Source: an uncultured Campylobacter sp. (GTDB lineage: Bacteria > Campylobacterota > Campylobacteria > Campylobacterales > Campylobacteraceae). From it: 9,976 nt of DNA. The DNA lies in NCBI RefSeq assembly GCF_938018035.1, contig NZ_CALIJF010000042.1, forward strand, positions 1 through 9,976, given 5' to 3'. The translations under genes were made by a program, and so were the position numbers. Positions 1-6,349 of this stretch are shown here, one piece after another. A model generated the notes under the pieces. The model made no database searches. It worked only from the letters and a program-made list of their open reading frames with translations, and had not been told where the DNA came from. How positions within the stretch are numbered: the first letter of the stretch is position 1; the number at the start of each line of letters is the position of its first letter.

Positions 1-205
1 TATAAAATTTGGAATCAAATCGGCCGGCACCCAAAAAGTAAACAAGTAAATCAAAATTTTAAAGCGAGAGAGGCTGGCGGCATTCATTTAAGCCTTGCGT
101 CAAAGAATGCCGCGCACGGTCGCAGCGCAAGAAAGAGGCACTGGTGCTACGAGCGCGATCTGTATTTGCTGCTGGGAAACATAACAATATGCTCCCGAAT
201 GGCGC

Positions 206-340
206 TCATTTTTTTAAATTTTTAAAAAATTTCTTCAAAACCGCCTTGTAAAAGATCGCAAATTTCGACTCTTTTTTCTCATAAATCACGCGAAAAACGC
301 CCTGCAGATCCAGCTTTTCTTGCAAAGTAATGTTTTGCAC
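206..340 (-). CDS. Small 44-residue ORF behind the HTH regulator, unknown function
   Basis: A GTG-started ORF of 44 codons (VQNITLQEKLDL... to ...FFKNLKK, stop TGA) that lies one base after the stop of the HTH gene. An AGGAG Shine-Dalgarno sits in the last codons of that gene, six bases before the GTG, so translation looks coupled. The product would be small and basic, with a lysine/phenylalanine-rich C-terminal half and no clear membrane segment. I do not recognise a family. The layout, a small DNA-binding protein followed at once by a tiny ORF, resembles a type II toxin-antitoxin or phage-regulator pair, but nothing in the protein itself shows toxicity. It could also be the 5' remnant of a longer decayed gene. 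The good ribosome site and the tight spacing are the only support. Confidence 0.45.
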   Translation of the reverse strand: MQNITLQEKLDLQGVFRVIYEKKESKFAIFYKAVLKKFFKNLKK

Positions 341-341
341 T

Positions 342-587
342 CTACTCTCCTATAAGTTTTTTTATCTTATGCAGCACAAACGCAGCGTCGTCGCTATCGA
401 GCTCGCACAACATCTGGCATATCGCGGTCGCGGCCTGCGGCTTGGTCGTACCTAAGCGCCAGTCCTGATACGTCCGCATCGACACGCCTAATCTCTGCGC
501 CATCGCGGCGTGCGAGATCTTTTTGCCGTTGTTTTTGGCTTCGACGGCATTGTGCAAAATGTTGAATATATCGCTCGTTTCTAACAT
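342..587 (-). CDS. Small helix-turn-helix (XRE-like) transcriptional regulator
   Basis: Encodes about 81 residues from the ATG at 585-587; an in-frame TTG at 600-602 would add five residues. The segment ISHAAMAQRLGVSMRTYQDW, followed by R-x-G-x-x-x-P, is a typical helix-turn-helix of the Cro/C1 (XRE) type: AMAQRLGVS gives helix 2 and the turn, and MRTYQDWRLG the recognition helix. A short acidic stretch and a basic tail (HKIKKLIGE) follow. There is no enzymatic or ligand-binding domain. The likely role is a DNA-binding repressor or antitoxin-like protein that controls its own two-gene unit, since an inverted repeat lies just upstream. Neither start has a Shine-Dalgarno. A TATAAT lies so close to the ATG that a leaderless transcript is possible. 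The regulator class is fairly safe; its targets are unknown. Confidence 0.72.
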   Translation of the reverse strand: MLETSDIFNILHNAVEAKNNGKKISHAAMAQRLGVSMRTYQDWRLGTTKPQAATAICQMLCELDSDDAAFVLHKIKKLIGE

Positions 588-592
588 ATGAA

Positions 593-635
593 AATTATAC
601 AAATTTATTCGTTAATTATACATAAAATCGTATAA
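593..635 (-). promoter_or_regulatory. Promoter and probable operator of the HTH gene
   Basis: Read on the minus strand, two GTATAATT blocks (plus-strand AATTATAC at 593-600 and 614-621) lie exactly 21 bp apart, two helical turns; each contains a perfect TATAAT -10 box. The upstream block also forms half of a perfect inverted repeat TTATAC-N8-GTATAA (616-635). A third AATTATAC copy lies at 697-704. An inverted repeat overlapping a -10 box directly ahead of an HTH gene is the classic arrangement for autorepression. The role is inferred; the repeats themselves are directly visible. Confidence 0.5.
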
Positions 636-727
636 AATGAATAAAAATCGTGTTATTCATAAGTAAAAATAGCAAAACACTTCGTTTATCCGTATGAATT
701 ATACAGAATACTGCATAAAATAAACAT

Positions 728-745
728 AAAATTTTATAAAATTTT
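728..745. repeat. 18-bp perfect AT palindrome
   Basis: AAAATTTTA followed by its complement TAAAATTTT makes a perfect 18-bp palindrome in the gene-free stretch between the HTH promoter and the CRISPR array. It is enclosed by GCATAA (712-717) and TTATGC (753-758), which could extend it into a larger cruciform. A 17/18 copy occurs at 9067-9083. Such sequences are common in Campylobacter gaps; no function can be assigned. Apart from the promoter and this element I see no gene in 603-879. Confidence 0.5.
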
Positions 746-879
746 GCATATTATGCCGTAAAGATGAACCGACTTGCGCAAATAGGTGTCTTATCGATCG
801 GCACATTAAATTTTTAAACCGGGATAGAATGAAATTTTATAATCGAAGCTTTTGGGATTTGATTTTTTGATCGGTTCTG

Positions 880-1168
880 GCAGCAATTACAAACAAGATG
901 GAATTCTACTCAGCCATTTAAGTCCTTTAAATCCATTCTCTGTTCGGTTTCAATTCCCAACGGGATGGAATTCTACCTTTAGCTGATGTAACTATGGGCG
1001 CCGATGGAAAAGGTTTCAATTCCCAACGGGATGGAATTCTACTCTTTGTATCGTAAAATTCAATGAGCTTGATGATCGTTTCAATTCCCAACGGGATGGA
1101 ATTCTACTATGCGCCGATCCTATCATGGCGCAAAATACCAAGTTTCAATTCCCAAGGGATAGATTACC
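880..1168 (-). CRISPR. Short CRISPR array: 3 intact repeats, 2 degraded end repeats, 4 spacers
   Basis: Three identical 30-bp repeats stand at 947-976, 1013-1042 and 1078-1107 (plus strand begins GTTTCAATTCCC and ends GGATGGAATTCTAC). A degraded copy at 880-909 matches 23 of 30 positions. Another at 1142-1168 keeps GTTTCAATTCCCAA, then has lost bases. Spacers are 910-946, 977-1012, 1043-1077 and 1108-1141, of 37, 36, 35 and 34 bp, with no similarity beyond a shared 8-mer. On the minus strand the repeat ends in ATTGAAAC, the usual 5' crRNA handle of type I-B and type III systems processed by Cas6, and AATTCC/GGAATT can pair as a 6-bp stem. This favours transcription leftward, with the 880-909 copy, eroded at its handle end, as the trailer repeat. 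No cas gene lies in the window, so the subtype is inference. Confidence 0.93.
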
Positions 1169-1266
1169 CACCAAATTTACTTAGCTAAGGCGTGAGATTT
1201 ACCTCGCCAAATTTACTCCACCCAAGCGCGGAATTTACCCCGCAGGATAAATTCCGCCGAATTTTA
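1161..1266. repeat. Recurring AATTTAC motifs between the CRISPR array and clpB
   Basis: Six related short motifs stand in one orientation: AGATTACCC (1161), AAATTTAC (1173), AGATTTACC (1195), AAATTTAC (1209), GAATTTACC (1231) and GAATTTTAC (1259, running into the clpB stop). Starts are 12, 22, 14, 22 and 28 bp apart. The first lies within the degraded end repeat of the array. If the array is read leftward, this tract sits where a leader would be. It does not look like a typical long AT-rich leader, and it may simply be expanded clpB 3' sequence. Confidence 0.45.
1228..1257 (-). terminator. Stem-loop just after clpB, possible terminator
   Basis: GCGGAATTTA (1228-1237) and TAAATTCCGC (1248-1257) are perfect inverted 10-bp arms around a 10-base loop, starting seven bases past the clpB stop codon. 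Position and stem fit a transcript end for clpB. On the minus strand the stem is followed by GCTTGGGTGG and not by a run of T, so it is not a canonical intrinsic terminator and may only protect the 3' end or allow read-through into the CRISPR array. Confidence 0.45.
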
Positions 1267-3873
1267 CTTTACCCTTTTTATCTCGATCTCGCCGTCACGC
1301 GCGCCGATTTCGATCCGATCGCCCGTTTTGATCTCGTCGCTTAGGATCATATCGGCGATCTTATCCTCCACCAGATCGTAGAGCGCCCTTCGTAGCGGCC
1401 TTGCGCCGTATTCGATATCAAAGCCCGCCGAGGCGATGAGCTTTTTGGCATTTTCGCTCAAGCTTGCGCTAATGCCGCGATTTGCTAGCGTTTTTTGCAG
1501 GCTTTTAAACATAATGCCCACGATTTTTATAAGATCGTCCTCGCTTAGGGCGTTGAAGATCACGATATCGTCCAGGCGGTTGATAAATTCGGGCTTGAAA
1601 TAATTCTTCAGCTCGCTCTTTACCGCCTCCTCTCGCTCGGCAAGCGCGATCTCGCGCGGCTTATCCGCATTTTTGGCGTCAAGCTCCATAATCTTAGCCG
1701 AGCCGATATTGCTCGTTAGGATGATGATCGTGTTTTTGAAATCGACCGTAACGCCCTTGTTATCGGTCGCGCGCCCGTCGTCTAAAATTCCAAGCAGGAT
1801 GTTAAAAACGTCCTTGTGCGCCTTTTCGATCTCGTCAAAAAGCAGCACGGAGTAGGGCTTTCTGCGCACCGCTTCGGTAAGCTGTCCGCCCTCATCGTAG
1901 CCCACGTATCCCGGAGGCGCGCCGAGCAGGCGGCTGACGCTGTGTTTTTCCATATACTCGCTCATATCAAAGCGGATCATCGCCCGCTCATCGTCGAATA
2001 AAAACCTAGCTAAGCTCTTTGCGCTCTCGGTCTTGCCGACGCCGGTAGGTCCTAGAAACAAAAAGCTTCCGATCGGGCGGTTTTCGTTCACGAGACCGGC
2101 TTTATTGCGCTTGACGGCGCGAGCGATGGCGTGCAGCGCCTCGTCCTGCCCCACGATGCTCTCTTTTAGATGCTCCTCGATGTGGAGGAATTTCTCCTTT
2201 TCGGAGGAGAGCATTTTGCTTACCGAGATGCCCGTCCACTTGCTTAAAATTTCAGCCACGCTCTCCTCGTCCACGCGGTTTCGCAAAAGCACGCCGTTTT
2301 CTTTCATCGCGTCCCATTTCGCCTCAAGCTCCTTAACCTTCGCCTGCGCGGCGGGGATCTTGCCGTATTCGATCTCGGCAGCCTTGCTAAGATCGCCGTT
2401 GCGTCTTGCTAGGCTGGCTTCGTTTTTAAGGCTATCGATTGCTTTTTTAGCCTCGCTGATGCCGCCGAATACGGACTTTTCGTTTTCAAATTTAGCCTGA
2501 AGCGCGTTTTTCTGCTCGGTTAAATTTTCGATCTCTTTATCGATCTGCGCGAGCCGCTCGTCGTTTTTGCCGTCATCCTCCATCTTAAGGGCTTCCTTTT
2601 CGACCTGAAGCGTGAGGATGTCGCGCTTGGCCTTGGCAAGCTCGTTTGGCTCGCTTTCGATCTGCATTTTAAGCTCCGCCGCCGCTTCGTCAATGAGATC
2701 AATCGCCTTATCCGGCAGAAATCTATCGCTGATGTAGCGGTCGCTTAGCCTTGCAGCCGCCACTAGCGCGCTATCGGTGATGGTGACGTTGTGATGCACC
2801 TCTAGCCGTTCCTTTATGCCGCGCAGGATCGCCGTAGCCTCGCTCACGCTAGGTTCCGCGACCGTTACGGGCTGGAAGCGGCGCTGAAGCGCGGCGTCTT
2901 TTTCAAAATACTTTCGGTACTCTTTCAGCGTCGTAGCGCCGATCGCGTGCAGCTCGCCGCGCGCAAGGGCGGGCTTTAGGATATTTGCGGCATCCATAGA
3001 GCCTTCGCTTGCGCCTGCGCCTACGATGGTGTGAATTTCATCGATGAAAAGCACGACGTTCGCGGCTTTTACGACCTCGTTTATGACGGCTTTGAGCCTA
3101 TCCTCAAATTCGCCGCGATACTTCGCGCCCGCAATCAGCGCACTCATATCAAGCGCGATGACGCGTTTGTTTTGCAGGCTGAGCGGTACTTCTTTTTTGG
3201 CGATCAGCTGAGCAAGACCTTCGACGACCGCGGTTTTTCCCACGCCCGGCTCGCCGAGCAGGATAGGGTTATTTTTCGTCTTGCGGATTAAAATTTGCAT
3301 CATTCGCGAGATCACCTCGTCGCGGCCGATGACCGGATCGAGCTCGCCCGCGATTGCCTTGGCGGTGAGATCGACGCCGAATTTACTAAGCGCCTCAAGC
3401 GTCTCGTCGGCGGTTTGCGAATCGATACTTTTGCCGCCGCGAAGCGCCTCCAGCTCCTTTTTGATCTCGCTAAGATCTGCAAATTTAGATAGAATTTTCT
3501 TTAGCGGATCGGCGTTTAAATTTGCGATCAGCCAGGTATCTACGGCGATAAATTTATCGCCCGAGCTCGTCATCAGCCCTTTTGCGAGCTCTAGCGAGTT
3601 CATCAGCTCGCGCGAGATTCGAACGTTTTCCTTCGTGACGTTTGAGCTCGTAGGCAAATTTGAAATTTCGCTTTTGATCTCGAGCTCGACTGCGGTCTTT
3701 TCGATACTAAATTTATTAAAAATTTGATTTAGCACCGAGCCGCTGTCGGCTACCAAAGCCCAGAGCATGTGCAATACGCCCACTTCGCTATTTTTGGAAT
3801 GGATCGCCAAAGAAACGCTACTTTCGAGCAAAGAGCGCATTTTATCGGTTAAAATTTCAATAGTTTCGTTCAT
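1264..3873 (-). CDS. clpB: ATP-dependent disaggregase ClpB (HSP100)
   Basis: 869-residue hexameric AAA+ chaperone that threads aggregated proteins through its central pore in the cytoplasm, working with DnaK/DnaJ/GrpE. The domains are complete and in order: N-domain (about 1-145); first ATPase with Walker A GEPGVGKT (207-214), pore loop KYRG (251-254), Walker B LFIDE (275-279) and arginine fingers R331/R332; a coiled-coil middle domain (about 405-530), which separates ClpB from ClpA/ClpC; second ATPase with Walker A GPTGVGKT (608-615), Walker B LLFDE (677-681), pore loop GYVGY (655-659), sensor 1 TSN (720-722) and sensor 2 GARPLRR (823-829). There is no ClpP-docking loop of the IGF/L type after the second Walker B. 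The ATG is preceded by AGGAG at a good distance. Length is normal for the family. It is divergent from ctpA, and the upstream HAIR-like site predicts heat-shock control by HspR. Confidence 0.97.
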   Translation of the reverse strand: MNETIEILTDKMRSLLESSVSLAIHSKNSEVGVLHMLWALVADSGSVLNQIFNKFSIEKTAVELEIKSEISNLPTSSNVTKENVRISRELMNSLELAKGLMTSSGDKFIAVDTWLIANLNADPLKKILSKFADLSEIKKELEALRGGKSIDSQTADETLEALSKFGVDLTAKAIAGELDPVIGRDEVISRMMQILIRKTKNNPILLGEPGVGKTAVVEGLAQLIAKKEVPLSLQNKRVIALDMSALIAGAKYRGEFEDRLKAVINEVVKAANVVLFIDEIHTIVGAGASEGSMDAANILKPALARGELHAIGATTLKEYRKYFEKDAALQRRFQPVTVAEPSVSEATAILRGIKERLEVHHNVTITDSALVAAARLSDRYISDRFLPDKAIDLIDEAAAELKMQIESEPNELAKAKRDILTLQVEKEALKMEDDGKNDERLAQIDKEIENLTEQKNALQAKFENEKSVFGGISEAKKAIDSLKNEASLARRNGDLSKAAEIEYGKIPAAQAKVKELEAKWDAMKENGVLLRNRVDEESVAEILSKWTGISVSKMLSSEKEKFLHIEEHLKESIVGQDEALHAIARAVKRNKAGLVNENRPIGSFLFLGPTGVGKTESAKSLARFLFDDERAMIRFDMSEYMEKHSVSRLLGAPPGYVGYDEGGQLTEAVRRKPYSVLLFDEIEKAHKDVFNILLGILDDGRATDNKGVTVDFKNTIIILTSNIGSAKIMELDAKNADKPREIALAEREEAVKSELKNYFKPEFINRLDDIVIFNALSEDDLIKIVGIMFKSLQKTLANRGISASLSENAKKLIASAGFDIEYGARPLRRALYDLVEDKIADMILSDEIKTGDRIEIGARDGEIEIKRVK

Positions 3874-3903
3874 AAATTTTCTCCTAAAGTTGAAGTTGAT
3901 TGC

Positions 3904-3932
3904 ATTATATAACTTTAGTGTCTTTATGTCAA
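3904..3932 (-). promoter_or_regulatory. Consensus sigma70 promoter of clpB
   Basis: On the minus strand a perfect -35 TTGACA (plus TGTCAA, 3927-3932) and a perfect -10 TATAAT (plus ATTATA, 3904-3909) are separated by exactly 17 bp. This is unusual in Campylobacter, whose vegetative promoters normally lack a -35 box, and predicts a very strong promoter that needs a repressor. The start site would be near 3897, giving a leader of about 24 bases that includes the AGGAG at 3881-3885. Confidence 0.8.
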
Positions 3933-3933
3933 G
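3913..3933 (-). promoter_or_regulatory. HAIR-like element, probable HspR operator
   Basis: On the minus strand the sequence reads CTTGACA-N7-ACTAAAG. The HAIR consensus bound by HspR is CTTGAGT-N7-ACTCAAG, so the half sites match 5/7 and 6/7 with the correct spacing. It covers the -35 box and most of the spacer of the clpB promoter, a position where bound repressor would exclude RNA polymerase. HspR control of clpB is known in Campylobacter and Helicobacter. The site assignment here is by pattern only; no hspR gene is in the window. Confidence 0.62.
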
Positions 3934-4025
3934 GTTTTTTAGTGAGATTTTAAAATTTTCGGCTTAAATTTATCCGTAAACGCGCAAATTTTGTATGAAA
4001 TTTACCTTATTTTTAGCCAATTTTC

Positions 4026-4031
4026 TATAAA
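4026..4031 (+). promoter_or_regulatory. Likely -10 box of the ctpA-pur-plsC operon
   Basis: TATAAA lies 31 bases before the ctpA start codon, inside TTTTCTATAAAATTC, preceded by a T-rich stretch (TTATTTTTAGCC) and without a -35 box, the usual form of a Campylobacter vegetative promoter. The start would fall around 4038, with AAGGA at 4052-4056 as ribosome site. It is the only convincing promoter seen ahead of the six-gene run. Confidence 0.5.
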
Positions 4032-4062
4032 ATTCACTCCATTTTACTTTCAAGGATAAACT

Positions 4063-5379
4063 TTGCGACAAAAACACCTCTTCTTCGGCTTGGGATTCAT
4101 ATTTTCTCTATTTTTAGGCGTTAGTTTTTTTACCGGAAATTTACAAGCCAGAGAGGTCAATGCGACCAAAAAGCCAGACAGCGAAAAAACGCGTTTGGAG
4201 GCGCTAGCTAAGCTTACCAAAACGCTTGCGATCGTCGAGAACAATTATGTCGATGAGATGACATTCTCAGAGCTTGTGGACAAGACGATCTCGGGGCTTA
4301 TGAATAACCTCGACGCGCACTCAAGCTACATGGACGAAAAGGCGTTTAACGATACGAAAGTCCAGACCGAGGGCGAGTTCGGTGGGCTTGGAATTCAAGT
4401 GGGTATGAAAGACGGCGCTCTAACCGTCATCTCGCCTATCGAGGGGACTCCTGCTGACAAGAAAGGCATTCAGGCTAATGACGTGATCTTGCGTATCGAC
4501 GGCAACGCGACCTTCGGCATCACGATCGACGATGCGGTCTCAAAGATGCGCGGCAAGCCGAAAACCAAAATCACTCTAACGATCGTGCGCAAGGGCGTTA
4601 GCAAGCCTTTTGACGTTGAGATCGTCCGCGACATAATCAAAGTAGAATCGGTTTACGCCAAGATGATCGAGGATGATAAAATTTTATATCTGCGCGTTAC
4701 GAATTTCGACCAGCACGTGGTAGCGGACGCGAGCAAATTTATAAAAGAGCATAAAGACGCCAAGGGCATTATTTTGGATCTGCGAAACAATCCGGGCGGG
4801 CTTTTGGATCAAGCGATCGGGCTGGTAAATTTGTTCGTAGATAAGGGCCTAATCGTCTCGCAAAAAGGGCGCGCGAAAAACGAAACCGAAGCGCATAACG
4901 CCGATCCTAAAAAGAAGATCACCGATTTGCCGCTGGTAGTATTAGTAAACGGCGGCAGCGCAAGCGCGAGCGAGATCGTAAGCGGCTCGCTTCAGGATCT
5001 AAAGCGTGCCGTGTTGGTTGGTGAAAAAACTTTTGGTAAGGGAAGCGTGCAGGTGATCCTACCGATCGAGGATAAAGAAGCCTTGCGACTAACCATAGCG
5101 CGTTACTATCTCTCAAGCGGTCGCACCATCCAAGCGGTGGGCGTGACGCCTGATCTCATAGTGGCGCCGGGCAAGGTGCCGAGCCGCGACGAGGATGAAT
5201 TCTCGCTAAAAGAAGCTGATCTCAAAAAGCACCTGCAAGGCGAGTTAGCCAAGGTAGAGACCAAGAAAAAAGATGCTCAGAAAAAGGATGAGAAAAATTT
5301 CATCACCGCAGAGCAGATTAATAACGATATCCAGTTAAAAACCGCAATAGACGCGATAAAAATTCTAAACATCAAGTAA
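4063..5379 (+). CDS. ctpA: Periplasmic carboxy-terminal processing protease, family S41 (CtpA-like)
   Basis: 438-residue exported serine protease that trims or degrades periplasmic proteins from their C termini. Residues 1-29 form a signal peptide or anchor (MRQKH, then the hydrophobic FFGLGFIFSLFLGVSFFTG). A PDZ domain follows at about 100-190 (EFGGLGIQV... IEGTPADKKGIQANDVILRIDG), then the S41 catalytic core with LRNNPGGLLDQA (240-251), nucleophile S301 in GSASASE and the base pair K326/Q330 in TFGKGSVQ. The 25-residue Ser-Lys spacing equals that of B. subtilis CtpB (S309/K334/Q338), so the enzyme should be active. A lysine-rich tail precedes the end. The start is TTG with AAGGA six bases upstream; no in-frame ATG lies before the signal peptide. 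It is first gene of the operon and divergent from clpB, so two protein-quality genes sit back to back. The natural substrate is unknown. Confidence 0.93.
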   Translation: MRQKHLFFGLGFIFSLFLGVSFFTGNLQAREVNATKKPDSEKTRLEALAKLTKTLAIVENNYVDEMTFSELVDKTISGLMNNLDAHSSYMDEKAFNDTKVQTEGEFGGLGIQVGMKDGALTVISPIEGTPADKKGIQANDVILRIDGNATFGITIDDAVSKMRGKPKTKITLTIVRKGVSKPFDVEIVRDIIKVESVYAKMIEDDKILYLRVTNFDQHVVADASKFIKEHKDAKGIILDLRNNPGGLLDQAIGLVNLFVDKGLIVSQKGRAKNETEAHNADPKKKITDLPLVVLVNGGSASASEIVSGSLQDLKRAVLVGEKTFGKGSVQVILPIEDKEALRLTIARYYLSSGRTIQAVGVTPDLIVAPGKVPSRDEDEFSLKEADLKKHLQGELAKVETKKKDAQKKDEKNFITAEQINNDIQLKTAIDAIKILNIK

Positions 5380-5389
5380 GGAGAGTGTG

Positions 5390-6109
5390 ATGCAAGCTAC
5401 CAAAAAAGAGCTCATCTACGAAGGCAAGGGCAAGAAGATGTGGTCGGTTAACGAAAGTGACGACCTTTTGATCTCGGAATTTAAAGATTCGCTGACGGCG
5501 TTTAATGGCGTCAAAAAAGCCGAAGAGAGCGGCAAAGGCGCGCTGAATTGTAAAATTTCGACGCTGATTTTTGATCTGCTTAAAAAGCACGGCATCGCCA
5601 CCGCGCTTGTTGAGACGATCAGCCCGACCGAGCAGCTCGTGAAAAAATGCAAAATTTTCCCGCTTGAGATCATCGCTCGAAATATCGCCACCGGCTCGCT
5701 TACAAAGCGCCTGGGTATTAAAGAGGGTACTAAGCTTCCGTTTGCGCTGGTGGAGTTTTGCTATAAAGACGACGAGCTGGGCGATCCGATCCTAAACGAC
5801 GAGCATTGCTTGCTGCTTGGCGCCGTAAAGAGCCAAAGCGAGCTTGACGAGCTCAAAAAGATCGCGCGCAAGATCAATGAAATTTTGATTAAATTTTTCG
5901 ACGAGCGAAATTTAAAGCTCGTGGATTTCAAAATCGAGCTTGGCAGAGATAAGGACGGCAATATCCTACTTGCAGACGAGATCAGCCCTGATAGCTGCCG
6001 CTTTTGGGACAAACAGACCGATAAAAAGCTCGATAAGGACGTATTTAGACAGGATCTTGGTAGCGTAAAAGTGGCCTACGAAGAGGTCTTGCGTAGAATT
6101 TTAGGATAA
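5390..6109 (+). CDS. purC: Phosphoribosylaminoimidazole-succinocarboxamide (SAICAR) synthase
   Basis: 239-residue cytoplasmic enzyme that joins aspartate to CAIR with ATP to give SAICAR, a step of de novo purine synthesis. It begins with KKELIYEGKGKKMW, the substrate-binding N-terminal motif, and carries both family signatures: FPLEIIARNIATGS (90-103) and LVDFKIELG (177-185), followed by LADEISPDSCRFWD. Length is normal for the bacterial single-domain enzyme. GTG (5387) and ATG (5390) are adjacent; ATG is preferred because AAGGAG (5378-5383) lies six bases before it and overlaps the ctpA stop. The gene starts 10 bp after ctpA and is followed by purS three bases on. Confidence 0.97.
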   Translation: MQATKKELIYEGKGKKMWSVNESDDLLISEFKDSLTAFNGVKKAEESGKGALNCKISTLIFDLLKKHGIATALVETISPTEQLVKKCKIFPLEIIARNIATGSLTKRLGIKEGTKLPFALVEFCYKDDELGDPILNDEHCLLLGAVKSQSELDELKKIARKINEILIKFFDERNLKLVDFKIELGRDKDGNILLADEISPDSCRFWDKQTDKKLDKDVFRQDLGSVKVAYEEVLRRILG

Positions 6110-6112
6110 GCG

Positions 6113-6349
6113 ATGAGGGTAATCGTAAACGTAAGACTTAAAGAGGGCGTGCTCGATCCGCAGGGCAAGGCGGTCAAACACGCCCTCGCTTCGCTTGGTT
6201 TTAGCGGAGTAGAGGACGTGCGCGTAGCCAAACAGATCGTCCTTGATATAGATGGCGAGGATAGGGATAAAATTTATGCCGACGTCGCTAGGATGTGTGA
6301 TGAAATTTTGGCAAACACCGTCATCGAAGACTATGAGATCGTGATATGA
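6113..6349 (+). CDS. purS: FGAM synthase subunit PurS
   Basis: 78-residue small subunit of formylglycinamidine ribonucleotide synthase in organisms where this enzyme is split into PurS, PurQ and PurL. A PurS dimer bridges the glutaminase PurQ and the synthetase PurL. The sequence shows the family pattern: MRVIVNVRLKEGVLDPQGKAV at the N terminus, a helix ending in LGFSGVEDVRVAKQIVLDI, and a C-terminal ANTVIEDYEIVI strand. The start ATG has AGGA six bases upstream, overlapping the end of purC. Its stop shares ATGA with the purQ start, so the two are translated in a coupled way, fitting their fixed complex. purL is not in the window. Confidence 0.95.
   Translation: MRVIVNVRLKEGVLDPQGKAVKHALASLGFSGVEDVRVAKQIVLDIDGEDRDKIYADVARMCDEILANTVIEDYEIVI

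Noticed and set aside
1..225. Plus-strand frame open from the window edge to TAA at 223-225 (74 codons, ...HWCYERDLYLLLGNITICSRMALIFLNF).
   Set aside because: It has no visible start, its composition is rich in basic residues and unlike a normal protein, and an open run of this length in one of six frames is not rare. It could be the 3' end of a gene to the left, but I cannot support it.
806..835. Possible further decayed CRISPR repeat (GGGATAGAAT resembles GGGATGGAAT of the repeat).
   Set aside because: Only about half of the 30 positions match, and the distance to the next repeat (about 44 bp) does not fit the other spacers.
2033..2500. 155-codon plus-strand ORF and other long frames opposite clpB.
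   Set aside because: They lie wholly inside the certain clpB gene on the other strand, lack ribosome sites and have no recognisable domains; they arise from clpB codon bias.
5416..6012. Minus-strand frames opposite purC.
   Set aside because: They overlap a complete, well-conserved purC and show no start signals or protein features of their own.
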